Positions 31,530 to 42,235 of a stretch of 64,000 bases of DNA are shown here, piece after piece. Position 1 is the first letter of the stretch, and every line of letters begins with the position of its first letter. A program made the translations under genes and the position numbers. A model generated the notes under the pieces. The model did not search any database. It saw nothing but the letters and a program-made list of their open reading frames with translations, and had not been told where the DNA came from. This DNA is from Cydia pomonella (Eukaryota > Arthropoda > Insecta > Lepidoptera > Tortricidae), in the NCBI RefSeq assembly GCF_033807575.1, contig NC_084724.1, positions 10,407,228 through 10,471,227 of the forward strand, written 5' to 3'.

Positions 31530-32660
31530 AAATATATATATTATTATTATTATTTCATTTATTTATCCTATTTTCTTAGGTTAGGCTTTTTACAATATGT
31601 ATTATAAAAAAGTAAAATATAAAAACACAAAACAATACAATAGTATTTTATGCAACAGTTGTATAAGAAGGGTCAAAAAAGGCGAGTGGCGTGAGTTACA
31701 ATGTGAGCCGGAGCCGAAGGCGTAGGCGAACATTGTAAAGGAATACGCCACGAGAATTTTTTGACCTACTTATACAACGTTGCATACAATATTTTTCCTA
31801 CGAGTCAACAAAAATAAATCTTAATTTAGGTAAATAAATTACAGCAAAAGTATATAGCCAAGACGCGCGAGCATACCTTGTGACGCGCCCGGCCCGCCCC
31901 GGGCCGCGGCCGGCCGGTCGGCGACACCTCGTAACTCATGAGGCCCTGGTACTTGCTAAATTAATTTTTTGGACAGTTTTTTCTCAATTTTGGCCACCGT
32001 AGCCTACGGAGACTAACAAGCAACGCTAAGCGGTCTTCGTAGTCTATGGGTGTTGCTATATTACGGGTGTCACATGCGTGTTTCTGACTTATGAAGTAAT
32101 TATTTTTACTATGCAACCAAATTAATATTTTGTAAGTTGGCAGCAATGCACTTAGTTTAAAACTGTATTCGTTTTGGTTTTGTCAGGTTGGTAGCTATTA
32201 ATCGCAGTAACATTATAGCTTATAAAAGCACAAGAGCTTTTATGAGGAATAGACAATATAGACTTTTCTTGAAATCTTTTATGTATGTTCTTATATTCGT
32301 GTTAATGAATGCATAAATGACAGATAACAGTAGATGAGTAGGAAAAAGATATAAACACATTAAAAAACCTAACCCAGGGTGTCGTCAGCAGCGGGGCAGG
32401 GCCGAAGCTGCCGGTGCGGTGGTCAGGGCACTATCCGCGCCGTGTCCAAGACCTTCTGCATTATTATTATTTGTATGTCTTCCCCATCACGTATCAATGG
32501 TATTCCGGACCTTTGGGAGGAGTGCGCGGAGCCGAAGCCACCACGTAGAGTCCCTTTTGATAGGTGAAGTGTAAGGGGTACACCGAGCGGATGCTGCCCT
32601 TGCCCGCGCCATGGGAAGCACGCTGAGGCAGCACCCGCCAGGGTGTAAGGACTATTGAGA
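31530..32660 (-). mobile_element. Second LINE 3' end of the 20.5-kb type, split and deleted
   Basis: 31,540-31,639 matches 20,463-20,545 (TAGGTTAGGCTTTTTACAAT, AAAGTAAAATATAAAAACAC). The match stops at ACAATACAA and resumes at 32,349 (ATATAAACACATTAAAAAAC), where the 20.5-kb copy is continuous. About 0.7 kb (31,640-32,348) is therefore inserted. From 32,460 the TTATTATTATT and GTAGAG-bearing block joins directly, lacking the reading frame of the other copy. Confidence 0.7.
31648..31786. mobile_element. MITE with TATGCAAC.GTTGTATAAG ends
   Basis: Long inverted arms: TATGCAACAGTTGTATAAG against CTTATACAACGTTGCATA, and GAGCCGGAGCCGAAGGCG near the centre. It lies within the DNA that splits the LINE tail. 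Confidence 0.75.
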
Positions 32661-32825
32661 TTTGATGGAATCTAAAATGAACTAGGTTATGGTGAAAGCA
32701 ATGGACTAAGTACTGGTATAAAAAACTAGCTCTATGGTAATATCGGTCTACAACTCACTCGGCATATAGATAGATATATGTTATTCACATGTTCATGCCA
32801 AGTTTCATGTTATTTCAGTAGGTAG

Positions 32826-33185
32826 GTCGTTTTAAAATAGAAGCGCTGGTGGCCTAGCGGTAAGAGCGTGCGACTTGCAATCCGGAGGTCGCGGGTTCAA
32901 AGTGTTCAAACCCCGGCTCGTACCAATGAGTTTTTCGGAACTTATGTACGATATCATTTGATATTTACCAGTCGCTTTTCGGTGAAGGAAAACATCGTGA
33001 GGAAACCGGACTAATCCCAACAAGGCCTAGTTTACCCTCTGGGTTGGGAGGTCAGATGGCAGTCGCTTTCGTAAAAACGAGTGCCTACGCCAAATCTTGC
33101 GATTAGTTGTCAAGCGGACCCCAGGCTCCCTTGAGCCGTGGCAAAATGCCGGGACAACGCGAGGAAGAAGATGTCGTTTTAAAAT
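32826..33185 (+). mobile_element. tRNA-derived SINE (family T) with 13-bp target duplication
   Basis: Body 32,839-33,172. A box GGCCTAGCGGTAAGAGCG; the B box is duplicated by a 9-bp insertion (GGTTCAAAGTGTTCAAACC against GGTTCAAACC in the 59.2-kb copy). Tail GAGGAAGAAGAT. GTCGTTTTAAAAT flanks it at 32,826-32,838 and 33,173-33,185. Confidence 0.92.
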
Positions 33186-33813
33186 GAGAGCGTAGTAGTA
33201 TAGTCAAGTTAACGAAAAGTATGGAAGTAAGTCGTGTAGTCGTGCTTTTTTTGGATTCGTTAGATGGCGCAACTAGATTATTTCCCCCGAGTTGCACCGT
33301 TTCTATTATGTACGGAAGACCGTTAAATTTTAGGTATAAACTATAAAGTGCCGTAATTTTGGAGTAAATTAAAAGCTATTGGGTTCAAGCTAAGTAGTGT
33401 ATAGAGAACACCTTGGTGCATAGTATATCTTAATTAAAAAGATGTGCAATGTATGATACCCTAAAAAAATTTTTTTTTTCGATTGCGGCTCGAGGATAAG
33501 TCAGTCGGTTGGTGCAATCTCAAGTTAAGCTTTTTAAAGCATTATAAACATTCAGTTAACTTTGCACGCCTGGGCAAATTATGGAACATGTATTTTTAAT
33601 TATTTTGTACATTGTGCTTCGGGGGAAATTAAGAGAGACGTGAAAATTTTAAAAACGGTACTTATCTAAAGACACTACATTTGCACTAAATAAAAAATAG
33701 ATTTTTTTTACCGGAAGTTTGTCAAAAAGTAAATAGAATTAATCGCAACAAACTGCAAGCGAAGGTGGTTGCCGCACATGGCGCGGGTCGCGCGGGGCGG
33801 GGAGATAGCGCAG
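33186..33813. other. Unassigned DNA, GC-rich at the right
   Basis: No gene recognised. 33,770-33,820 is strongly GC-rich (GGCGCGGGTCGCGCGGGG), unlike its surroundings; it is the target locus of the next element. Confidence 0.4.
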
Positions 33814-35246
33814 CGCGCAGCTAGGGTTTGCAATATCCGACAATTTTTCGGATCCGGATACATAGAAATAGGATATCAAGAACGACTGTCAAACTTCAAA
33901 AGTGCGACCAAAAATGAAATGCAAGTTTGTGCGTAAATTGTGTATGTGAGATCAAAAATAGTGATGTCATGTTACAACATATTAATAATCTATCGGTGTT
34001 TGACCGCTTTATCGACTACTTATTCAAATGTGTTTGATTGTATAAAAAAATGTTATACGAGTAGGTATGAAGGCGCTTCCCTTAGGGTCATATAGGGCCC
34101 AAAAGGTGCCTTTGATGAAACCAGCACCATATTTTAGTATGTTGTTAAGTATGTTATTTTGACAAAAAAACCATCGGGAGACAGTTTCTAACGTGGTTAA
34201 GTCACCAGTTATGACGTCATCAAAATGGCCGGTGCCGTGTTCAGAATATTGCGTATACCACAGAAAGTATATCACATGTAAGCTTGTGTGGGGTGTCATA
34301 AAAAGCAAAATTAAATGCGCTACAATATCGTTTATACATTTGACCTTGTAAGTACCATAGTTTGCGAGAAATTTTAAGTTTTATTTAAATTTTCGCGAAA
34401 AAAAATCCGTTTTTTGTTTTCATCAACTTTACTAGTATTTTTACAGGAAAACATTGTATCAAGATATGAATGCTACATTAGTAAGCTATTAAACTCCATT
34501 AAAATTTTGAAAATCGGTTTATAAACAAGCAAATTACATTATTTTTGTTCCATACCGGATGACACCACCAAGAGTCGGATGGCTGTTTCCATACAATATG
34601 CAAGGCAAATGATGTTTAAGTAAAGGTAACTTGCTGAACGATATTTATAGTAAAGTAATATTTTCGATAAAAGTATTATTATCAAAATTAAGAATACTGA
34701 GATCGTTTTATTGTAATTTACTCCGGATCTAGCTAATTAAAGTTACACACTAATTAAACAAATTTTTTTTTACGTGTTTTTTTGTCCCAGAGCATGCACC
34801 TTCGCATGCGCAAAGCATAGTGTATTTAAATCCGTGTTTTACTCACCCACACCCCTGTACAGCGTTCTTTGCACTTGCAAGACAATAGCTCCTTGCAGCT
34901 GAGACTAGCATCAGGAAGGGTTTTCTACAAAGAGGTGTACGCTGGTCTATCATTTTTCTTTCGCCAAGCCTACTTGCAAGAATCTAGCATTTGTGGGTCG
35001 CTATTTAGGTAAATTGGTCCCAATGTGGGTCTGTTAAGCCCTTTTTATATGCTGTAAGAGAGCATCCTGTTGAAGGAATATACTCGATCGCTCTGTTTTT
35101 AGGGTTCCGTAGCCAAATAGCAAAAAACGGAACCCTTATAGATTCGTCATGTCCGTCTGTCTGTCCGATTATTTCCTAAACAAGATCCTCCTCGCAGTAT
35201 TTACATTACCTATTTGTGTTACTACTGGGTGTCACTACTATATGTA

Positions 35247-35330
35247 GGGTTTGCAATTAGAATATTGTGATATTCTAATTATTCGAATATCCACCAAAAT
35301 AAATATCCGAATAAACGGATTTAGATACAC
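35247..35330 (+). mobile_element. Second hAT-like tip inside the 2.78-kb element
   Basis: TAGGGTTTGCAAT is identical to the outer left tip, then diverges into AGAATATTGTGATATTCT and ATTCGAATATCC. It could be the left end of a nested relative whose right end was lost, or part of an internal rearrangement. Confidence 0.6.
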
Positions 35331-35539
35331 AGAAATAACGTTTTTAACTATGTTTTAATACAATGATATTATCCCAACCAATTTTAAATGATTACTTGAT
35401 TATTATAATACCTACATTATGTTATCTCTAAAACCGTACTTAATAAGGAGGGTTTATATCTGGATTAGCTGGTGCATAGTTGGAAATACATCCAATGCCT
35501 CACCTCGTGTTCATTCGTCATGAAATACTAACTATGAAA

Positions 35540-36080
35540 GCAATACTTACTTACTTCACTGAATCAGTGACCCAAAAAGAATCTTGGCCTTTGACACAAG
35601 TACAACGTCACTCTGCTCTATTCTGCACCACTCCACGCTAGTTGGATACTCCGAGGGCGTTTTAGGGCTACATCGCTCCTATCTTCTCACAGCCCGATTC
35701 TCTCCCGTTCACTCCAAGTGACCAAGTCTGCGAAGTCGTGCGGCTATAATCTCGCTAATTATATTGGGTGCCGCAACTAGCTACTTTAGCTCCCTATTTT
35801 TCCTACGCTTTCATCTTCTCTATCTTCATCTCTGATAGGTCCCAGAATATTCCGCCAGAATTTCGTCTTCTTAACTAAGAACTTGTTCTTTTTTTTCTGA
35901 TTCAGAGTCCAAGTGTAATACTTAGCGATGCCATTCATCAAAATCTAATTATTGTCTTATAGACTTGAATCATGGACAGTCTACTGATCAGCTTGGATAC
36001 TAGAACTCGGTGAAGCGCTGCTGAGCATCTTAGGGCATTTTGGATTCGAACATCTATCTCCTCTTCCCGATTACTTTAGG
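35540..36080. repeat. Unassigned LINE-like sequence
   Basis: CTTGGCCTTTGACACAAGT, CACTCTGCTCTATTCTGCAC and TGAAGCGCTGCTGAGCATC resemble lepidopteran LINE 3' regions in style, but no protein block can be read. Confidence 0.35.
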
Positions 36081-36825
36081 TAGGTCTTTTCTTTTCGATC
36101 TGCGGTGGCAGCATGGTTCTATTTTTATCACTTGTCACTATGCCCTTCATGACAAATGATAAAGAGCCGACCATCTTAGCCCTATTCATTTGGAGATATT
36201 CTAGTGGTTGATTATCAGACCAATTTTCTCTCCTTCCTACTCTACTATCCTAGCCTTGGCCTCCAGGTCGCTTTTGTTTTGAGCCTATAGCCCCAAGTCA
36301 TCAGGATATCCAATGATCTAATGTTTGCATTAAGCAACATTCGCATTCATTGTATAAAGTTACTGCGTGACATGATGTACTTATCAAAATTGATGTGCTG
36401 TTAGTATTTGAATTGCTTAAATATATGAAAATACTATATTTAAATGACAAAATTATTCATAAATTTCATTAGAAAATTGTTTCGGTTATAGGTCAATAAA
36501 CATATTTAACGGATCCGTAATATCCGGATCTTATGACCCGCTAGATCCGGACCTTATAGTTGACGGATATCCGGATATTTCGGGTATCCGGATCTCAAAC
36601 CCTACGCGCAGCGATTGTTCCGAGACAGTTTTGACGGGCAACGAGCACAATTCTTTCTTCTGACATTAAAACGGAACTATTGTTTTAAACAATCATTGAG
36701 TGAACTAAGTAGTCTAACGTTTTCGTAAGTATATGGAAAAACGCGATTTTTCGAATTTAACAAACATTGAGCGTACCTGTATTTAATTTGTTGACTGTCT
36801 GTCTGTATACTCAGAAACCTTTTAC

Positions 36826-37154
36826 GAGAGGTATGGGCATTGTGAATGTCATCTCGCTCTGTGTGGTAGGGCACAGCACAGCGGATGTCATTCCAGATCT
36901 AGAGCAGAGCCCAACTGGGGAAGTACCTCCACCTTACAGAAAATCGCAGCCAAATAACACTAGACCCTACTCATAGTGTTGTGTTCCTGCCGGTGAGTAA
37001 GGTTGCCAGAGCTCAACGAGGGGCGGGAGGGGGTTAGGGTCGGCAACGCGCATGTAACTCCTCTGGAGTTGCAGGCGTACATAGGCTACGGATACTGCTT
37101 ACCATCAGGCGGGCCGTATGCTTGTTTGCCACCGACGTAGTATAAAGAAAAAAA
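36826..37154 (+). mobile_element. SINE A, near full length
   Basis: In order: GGTATGGGCATTGTGAATGT, GATGTCATTCCAGATCTAGA, GAAGTACCTCCACCTTACAG, CTCATAGTGTTGTGTTCCTG, GGTCGGCAACGCGCATGTAA, CTCCTCTGGAGTTGCAGGCG, CAGGCGGGCCGTATGCTTG, then ACGTAGTATAAAGAAAAAAA. The last third resembles the CR1-like LINE tail at 60,372-60,420. Encodes no protein; the 69-codon frame over it is meaningless. Confidence 0.85.
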
Positions 37155-38018
37155 TCATACTATTTTTGCAGTAGGTACATGCCACTACTCGTGCCTCAAG
37201 AGCCGTGCTTCGTCGGTGCATCTACGCGCGTTCCTTCTCTTGCCACTAATCACGCGCTTGTCGCTTCTGTGTATTTATTGCTCTACGTTTTTGGTACTTG
37301 ATTACAAAACTGCATGTTCCGTATAAAAATGCCAATTTTTTATGGGGTGCGAATGTAAACAAAATCAAATGAATATGATTGCATCAATTTCCAATAGTAT
37401 TAAAATTTCCCCCGAAGTACAACGACAGTAAAACATGAAAAACTACTTTCCGGGTGTCGCACCCTGGTGCGAATTTGACATTGGATTTAGATATTTTTTC
37501 TAATTATTTACTCAATTTGCACCGAGTACATTACTTTCCCCTGACCCGCAATGGCCAAAATAGATTTTTTTGTATGTTGTTTTTTTTTTACCTGTTCCGT
37601 AGCTTAAATTAACATAAATAACACGTGCGAATTTAGATATAAGTGTTGTAAAACGTACGCCAAATTGCACCGAGTACACCTTTTTTCTCTTCTTAGTTAC
37701 AACCATTACATTATTTTCAGCCGATTTCACCCCTTTCCGGGGGGGTGAATTTAGTAACGATTGTATAAAGTTCGATTTTTAGCCCATACAAAACAATCCG
37801 TAGTGATTTTATTAGTCCTTAGAATTAGTTCCTGACTTTAGTGAAATTTGAGTTAATTTGACCGTACTATAGCTTCCGTTGTATGGAGCGGCTTTTGGCG
37901 TAGGCTTCGTTAGACTTTAACTTCCGGACGATCCTTCTTATATTCGAACTTAAAATGACATAAGATATGATAATTCTATTAATTTTTATGATATGTATCT
38001 ATATATTTATGTACGTGT
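37155..38018. other. Unassigned DNA
   Basis: No gene. A phrase near CAATTTGCACCGAGTACA occurs twice (about 37,514 and 37,662), suggesting an old local duplication. Confidence 0.35.
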
Positions 38019-38179
38019 GTATTTATCAGTGGCGGATCGTTCAAAGAACTCGATTCCCACCGGCTTGTCTAATTTCACCCCTTTGAGTACTTTCACGGTC
38101 GGTTCATGGAGAAAAGGAAAGCAAAAACTAGCTCCGGGTTCCCTTCGAATATTTGTGACGCTCCACCACTGGTATTTAT
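38019..38179. mobile_element. hAT-type MITE family D, copy 2
   Basis: Element 38,027-38,171 (145 bp), ends CAGTGGCGGATCG and CCACCACTG, flanked by exact GTATTTAT (38,019-38,026 and 38,172-38,179). Confidence 0.9.
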
Positions 38180-38267
38180 GTATGTATTTGTGTATGTTTG
38201 TGTAATATTAATTATGTATTTATAATTTTATATAATTTTGTGATATTTTTTTGTCATTTTACTCTGT

Positions 38268-38402
38268 ATTCTGACCCTGCACCAACTAAGATCTTTCGGT
38301 TTGGCTCATGGTTGACTGGTAGAGAATGCCGTCTGGCATTAAGTCCGCCAATTGTACTCTTCATGTATTGTGCAATAAAGTTTAAATAAAATAAATAAAT
38401 AA
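38268..38402 (+). mobile_element. LINE 3' tail with (AAATA)n
   Basis: GGTTGACTGGTAGAGAATGC, GTCTGGCATTAAGTCCGCC, GTGCAATAAAGTTTAAATAA: the classic 3' end of a lepidopteran CR1/L2-type LINE, ending in tandem AAATA. Confidence 0.75.
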
Positions 38403-38501
38403 AACAGTTTTTTGGTTTCAGGTACGCATACAAGGAGAAAAACATCTTGTGAGAGATAATACAGGTACAATAACCCGCTTTTAGACTCCCCTGGAACCCT
38501 T

Positions 38502-38644
38502 AAGGATGACTCACGCTAAAACGGCCCGGACCCGGGCTTAGGCGCCCGACACTTTCACACACTGTTTTCTATAGACAGCATGATGTGATCATCCATACCG
38601 AGACCGAACCCGGACCAAGGACCATTCTAGCGTGCGTCATCCTT
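38502..38644. mobile_element. MITE with AAGGATGACTCACGCTA ends
   Basis: AAGGATGACTCACGCTA at the left pairs with TAGCGTGCGTCATCCTT at the right; GGCCCGGACCCGGG and CCCGGACCAAGG add partial pairing. No frame. Confidence 0.7.
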
Positions 38645-38835
38645 TATTGGCAACAAGCGGTACTTATTAATTATATGATAAAATCAATGTCCACAGCAGT
38701 GAAAACTTTATTTTACTTTAAAATCTGTGCATGACTCATTTGAAAGGTTTTCACGTCAACTACTCAGAAAAGCGCATTTTTTCCCTGCTAGGAGGGATCA
38801 AAGTAACGCTTTTCTGTTCTAGGTCACTATTTTTA

Positions 38836-38885
38836 ATTAGGTTTAAATTTTTACCTAGGTCACTAGGTAAAAATTTAAACCTAAT
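38836..38885. repeat. Perfect 23-bp hairpin, 4-nt loop
   Basis: Arms 38,836-38,858 and 38,863-38,885 are exact complements (ATTAGGTTTAAATTTTTACC...). Very short loop; as DNA it would form a cruciform. Confidence 0.85.
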
Positions 38886-38889
38886 AAAT

Positions 38890-39510
38890 CTTGGGCGTAA
38901 TACACTTGAATCCCTCACTACGCTCTGGATTCTATTTTAGAATCGCTCGTTACTCTCGGGATTTTATTATAGAATCCTTTGCTTCGTTCAGGATTCAATT
39001 TACGCCCTTGCCGTAAATATGTCATTTTGCTCCCTTATGACAGTTGTGACACAATCTACTATTACAGATGCCAGCATAGTTTTTACCTGTCTCTATTTTG
39101 GCTAAGGACCAACATCCAAGCCAAAAATTATTAAAAAAATTACACTATTCGTAAAATACTTTAATCGGCCAACTCATTACATTACAAAGTATGCAAATTT
39201 AGGGCAGTTGCATACTCGTACCACTTAACGAAATACGAAGCTGTATATTTACTAGATTTACCCTGTCAAACATTCCTACATATTTCGAAGTGGTTGCTGA
39301 ATTTTAGAGCGAGCGAGGCCGTAGGTATTTTTGTCGCCTTCTCTTATTACTAAATGTATTGTTATTTATTAAACTTTGGCCATGTACGTGGTTAACAAAC
39401 ACACAAAAGGCTTATTTATTTCTGTATCGATAATTTAGAGCATACATTGAAATGTTGATTAATCAACAGAGTTTGTTGGGTAGGGTTACGTGTAACAGTA
39501 GAGATTACAA
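38890..39510. other. Unassigned DNA
   Basis: Around 38,900-39,010 alternate GGATTCTAT/AGAATC and CTCGTTACTCGGG-like phrases occur, suggesting a worn repeat. No gene. Confidence 0.35.
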
Positions 39511-39516
39511 AAACAA

Positions 39517-39880
39517 TTTTTTTTTTTTAATACTACGTCGGTGGCAAACAAGCATACGGCCCGCCTGATGGTAAGCAGTCTCCGTAGCCTATGTACGCCT
39601 GCAACTCCAGAGGAGTTACATGCGCGTTGCCGACCCTAACCCCCTCCCCCCCTCGTTGAGCTCTGGCAACCTTACTCACCGGCAGGAACACAACACTATG
39701 AGTAGGGTCTAGTGTTATTTGGCTGCTATTTTCTGTAAGGTGGAGGTACTTCCTCAGTTGGGCTCTGCTCTAGATCTGGAATGACATCCACTGGCTGTGC
39801 CCTACCACACAAAGCGAGATGACATTCACAATGCCCATACCTCTCTTATGGACGTAGTTTAAGGACGTACCCGGGTCCAT
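39517..39880 (-). mobile_element. SINE A, full length, minus strand
   Basis: Most complete copy: poly-T tail at the left, through CTGTAAGGTGGAGGTACTTC and ATACCTCTC to GGACGTACCCGGGTCC at the right, which defines the 5' end of the family. Confidence 0.88.
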
Positions 39881-39884
39881 ATAC

Positions 39885-40425
39885 CCAAACATACAAAATT
39901 TCACATGTTTAATGTAAGTAAATCACCAAGGATGAAAATCAAATCACCCAAAATTCCATCATAATATACCTTTTCGAAACTATCCGACAGTAAGTAAAAG
40001 TAAATATTGTTTATTGCACCACAAAGAAAAAATAAAAACAGATTTATTTACAATGTAAAGAAAGGTAGCAATCGGCGGTCTTATTCCAGAATTTTTCGAA
40101 ATTTGAAACTAGGTACTCAAATACACCGTGAGTAGGTACACTTCATACCTAAACTTGATAAAACGCTGTTTTTCTACGATGTTTCGTCATTTAAATTGTT
40201 ACATGAAGTTGTTTCCTATGGAATGGGGTGGTCCTATCAATTAAGCACAAAACAATTAGATCATTAAAGACGTAAATTACCAGTGACAGTGCTAACTGCC
40301 CGTAATAATTGTTACGGCTGTACAGTGGTCAAGGTGAGCTAGTGCCGACATGCGAGCGACAATGAATGAATTTAATGAAATCGAATGATAAGTTTCTTTA
40401 TTTTAACGAAAAGCATTATTTGGAC
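39885..40425. other. Unassigned DNA
   Basis: No gene or repeat recognised, apart from a LINE-tail-like TATTGTTTATTGCACCACAA near 40,005. Confidence 0.4.
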
Positions 40426-40430
40426 CCGGG

Positions 40431-40762
40431 TATATTCTTAAACTACGTCCAAAAGAGCGGTATGGGCACTGTGAATGTCATCTCGCTTTGTGTGGCACAC
40501 ACACAACACAGCACAGCGGATGTCATTACATATCTAGAGCAGAGCCCCACTGGGGAAGTACCTCCACCTTACAGAAAACTACTTATACTAGACCCTACTC
40601 ATAGTATTGTGTTCCTGCTGGTAAGGGTGCTAGAGATCAATGAGGGTGTGGAGTGTTAGAGTCGACAACGCGCATGTAACACTGGAGTTGCAGGCGTCCA
40701 TAGGCTACGGAGACTGCTTACCATCAGGCGGGCCGTATGTTTGTTTGCCACCGACGTTGTAT
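40431..40762 (+). mobile_element. SINE A, near full length, plus strand
   Basis: Starts TGGACCCGGGTATATTCTTA, ends CCACCGACGTTGTA. It lies only 88 bp from another, minus-strand SINE A and 0.6 kb from the 39.5-kb copy. Confidence 0.88.
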
Positions 40763-40811
40763 ACAACAATATATCTATGTCGCTTGCAGAGTAAAATGAA
40801 GGGAACTTAAG

Positions 40812-41299
40812 AACCCGCAGCAAGCTCGGTTCTCCATACAAACGTAGTTTTCTTTTTTTTATACTACGTCGGTGGCAAACAAGCATACGGCCCGCCTGAC
40901 GGCAGTCTCCGTAGCCTATGTACGCCTGCAACTCGAGAGGAGTCACGCGCGTTGCCGACCCTAGCATTAAGGACGTACCCGGTAGTTGCGCTCTCATTTT
41001 CAAACGACTAGCTAGATTACTCTGAAATTTTGTACTTACAACAGGATAAGGTATATCTATGCCTGTAATTAGTTTATATAACTTCAGACACCATAGTAAA
41101 ATAAATGCAGCAATTTTAAGTTTTCTTACAAAACTTGTTTTTACTCTATTTCGTTTGTTTTATAAGCTGGAACTATATAAACTAATTACAGGCTTAGATA
41201 TACCTCATGTTATTTTATGTACAAAGTTTCATTACAATCCAACACGTAGTTTTAAAATGAAAACGAAACTCCGTTTGTATGGAAAGGTGAAATTCGGCA
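40812..41299. mobile_element. Foldback family P, copy 2, interrupted
   Basis: Matches 6,253-6,695 at both ends and in the middle. Interrupted at 40,850-40,981 by a SINE with duplicated GTAGTT (40,844-40,849 and 40,982-40,987). Confidence 0.8.
40850..40981 (-). mobile_element. Internally deleted SINE A inserted in a MITE
   Basis: Poly-T, the 3' region up to GTTGCCGACCCTA, then directly GGACGTACCCG, the element's 5' terminus. Both ends of SINE A are present with about 200 bp missing between them. 6-bp target duplication GTAGTT. Confidence 0.82.
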
Positions 41300-41390
41300 T
41301 AGATTATTCGAAAAAGACATGGTATGATGTTTATAGTGAACACTCATTGTTAGATAGTTCAAAATTGGCGCTGACTTAACCTAAAGGTCA

Positions 41391-42235
41391 GAACACACTA
41401 GCTGCATATTTAGCGTAGGCGTGCACGTGCACGTGTGCTAAAATGTTGGCGCCGTACATGCACACGTCATACAAGTGGTGTGCCATCTCTCATATAATAA
41501 TATAAAAAAGCTTTTCATGCAAGTAATAAAGTTACACAGTTTGAAAATAAGAAAAAAGAATAATAATTAGTGGTACGAGTATTAAGTATATATTGTTAAT
41601 TTTTTTGTCTTAGTTTTATTGTTATGCAGGAACCTCTCCTGAGGTGAAGGTGAAGTCCATTTTTTTCTCTCTTGACCTATTTGTGACTAGCAGGGTGAGG
41701 TCTTGCTCTGCGACGTTTGCCCTGTGGGCCCTTCTATTTCGTTACCCTGCTAGTCTATTTCTCGTCCTTTAGCTTCCGTGCGAACCCTGCCCACTTCCAT
41801 TTTTCTCATAAAGATCTGTAAAGATAAAGATAGTTTATTATTCAAGTAGGCACATTACAATGCGCTTATGAACGTCAAATAAAGCTACACTGGCTCTAAC
41901 CCTACACCTCTTACCCGAGAAGATTTAACTCCCCCCTCAATTGGAGGAGGGTATCTCGATATGGGACCGGCAAGAAACTCGGCGGGACACAGCTTTTCAA
42001 AACATTGCATCTTATAATTAACATGCATTAAATAAAAAAAATACAATTTAAATTACTATAGAATTCATGCAATCACATACATCAGGTACTTTTCTTTATA
42101 TAATTTTGATTTAAAAATATACATGTACATCAAATCATACAAATACGTAGCTCTTTCAGAAAATATATCGAGATGTATATAGTACAAGATATACGTGCAC
42201 CAACGTATACACATCCCGTGTGCACAGACCTTAAC
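41391..42235. mobile_element. Possible MITE ends around a LINE tail
   Basis: AAGGTCAGAACACACTAGC at 41,393 and its loose complement GTGTGCACAGACCTTAA at 42,217 could be the two ends of one element, with CACGTGCAC motifs inside both. The LINE tail below would then be an insertion. Confidence 0.35.
41815..42070 (-). mobile_element. LINE 3' end with (TTTATC)n tail, minus strand
   Basis: Left boundary AAAGATAAAGATAG is a minus-strand TTTATC-type tail. GCTACACTGGCTCTAACCC, CCCTCAATTGGAGGAGGGTA and GGCAAGAAACTCGGCGGGAC are familiar from lepidopteran LINE 3' ends. Confidence 0.65.

Larger units (their letters stand above)
33814..36612. mobile_element. 2.78-kb hAT-like element with 8-bp target duplications
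   Basis: The element spans 33,822-36,604. CGCGCAGC flanks it exactly (33,814-33,821 and 36,605-36,612). Tips are TAGGGTTTG, inverted at the other end, fitting the hAT pattern. ATCCGGATA motifs crowd both ends (33,840-33,870 and 36,510-36,595). Inside lie a second TAGGGTTTGCAATTAG tip at 35,247, a scrap of a GGGTTCCGTAGCC repeat (35,100-35,170), LINE-like sequence (35,540-36,080) and half a family K MITE (36,110-36,195). No transposase frame survives, so it is a non-autonomous or decayed copy enlarged by later insertions. Confidence 0.82.

Noticed and set aside
32845..32925. Genuine tRNA gene
   Set aside because: A and B boxes are present but the cloverleaf is degenerate, the B box is duplicated, and the sequence continues into a SINE body with target duplications. 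The same applies at 4,230, 12,960, 28,580, 59,240 and 59,725.
36767..36976. Protein-coding frame repeated at 40.4 kb
   Set aside because: Similar translations at both sites arise because both overlie SINE A; the frame is not kept in the other copies.
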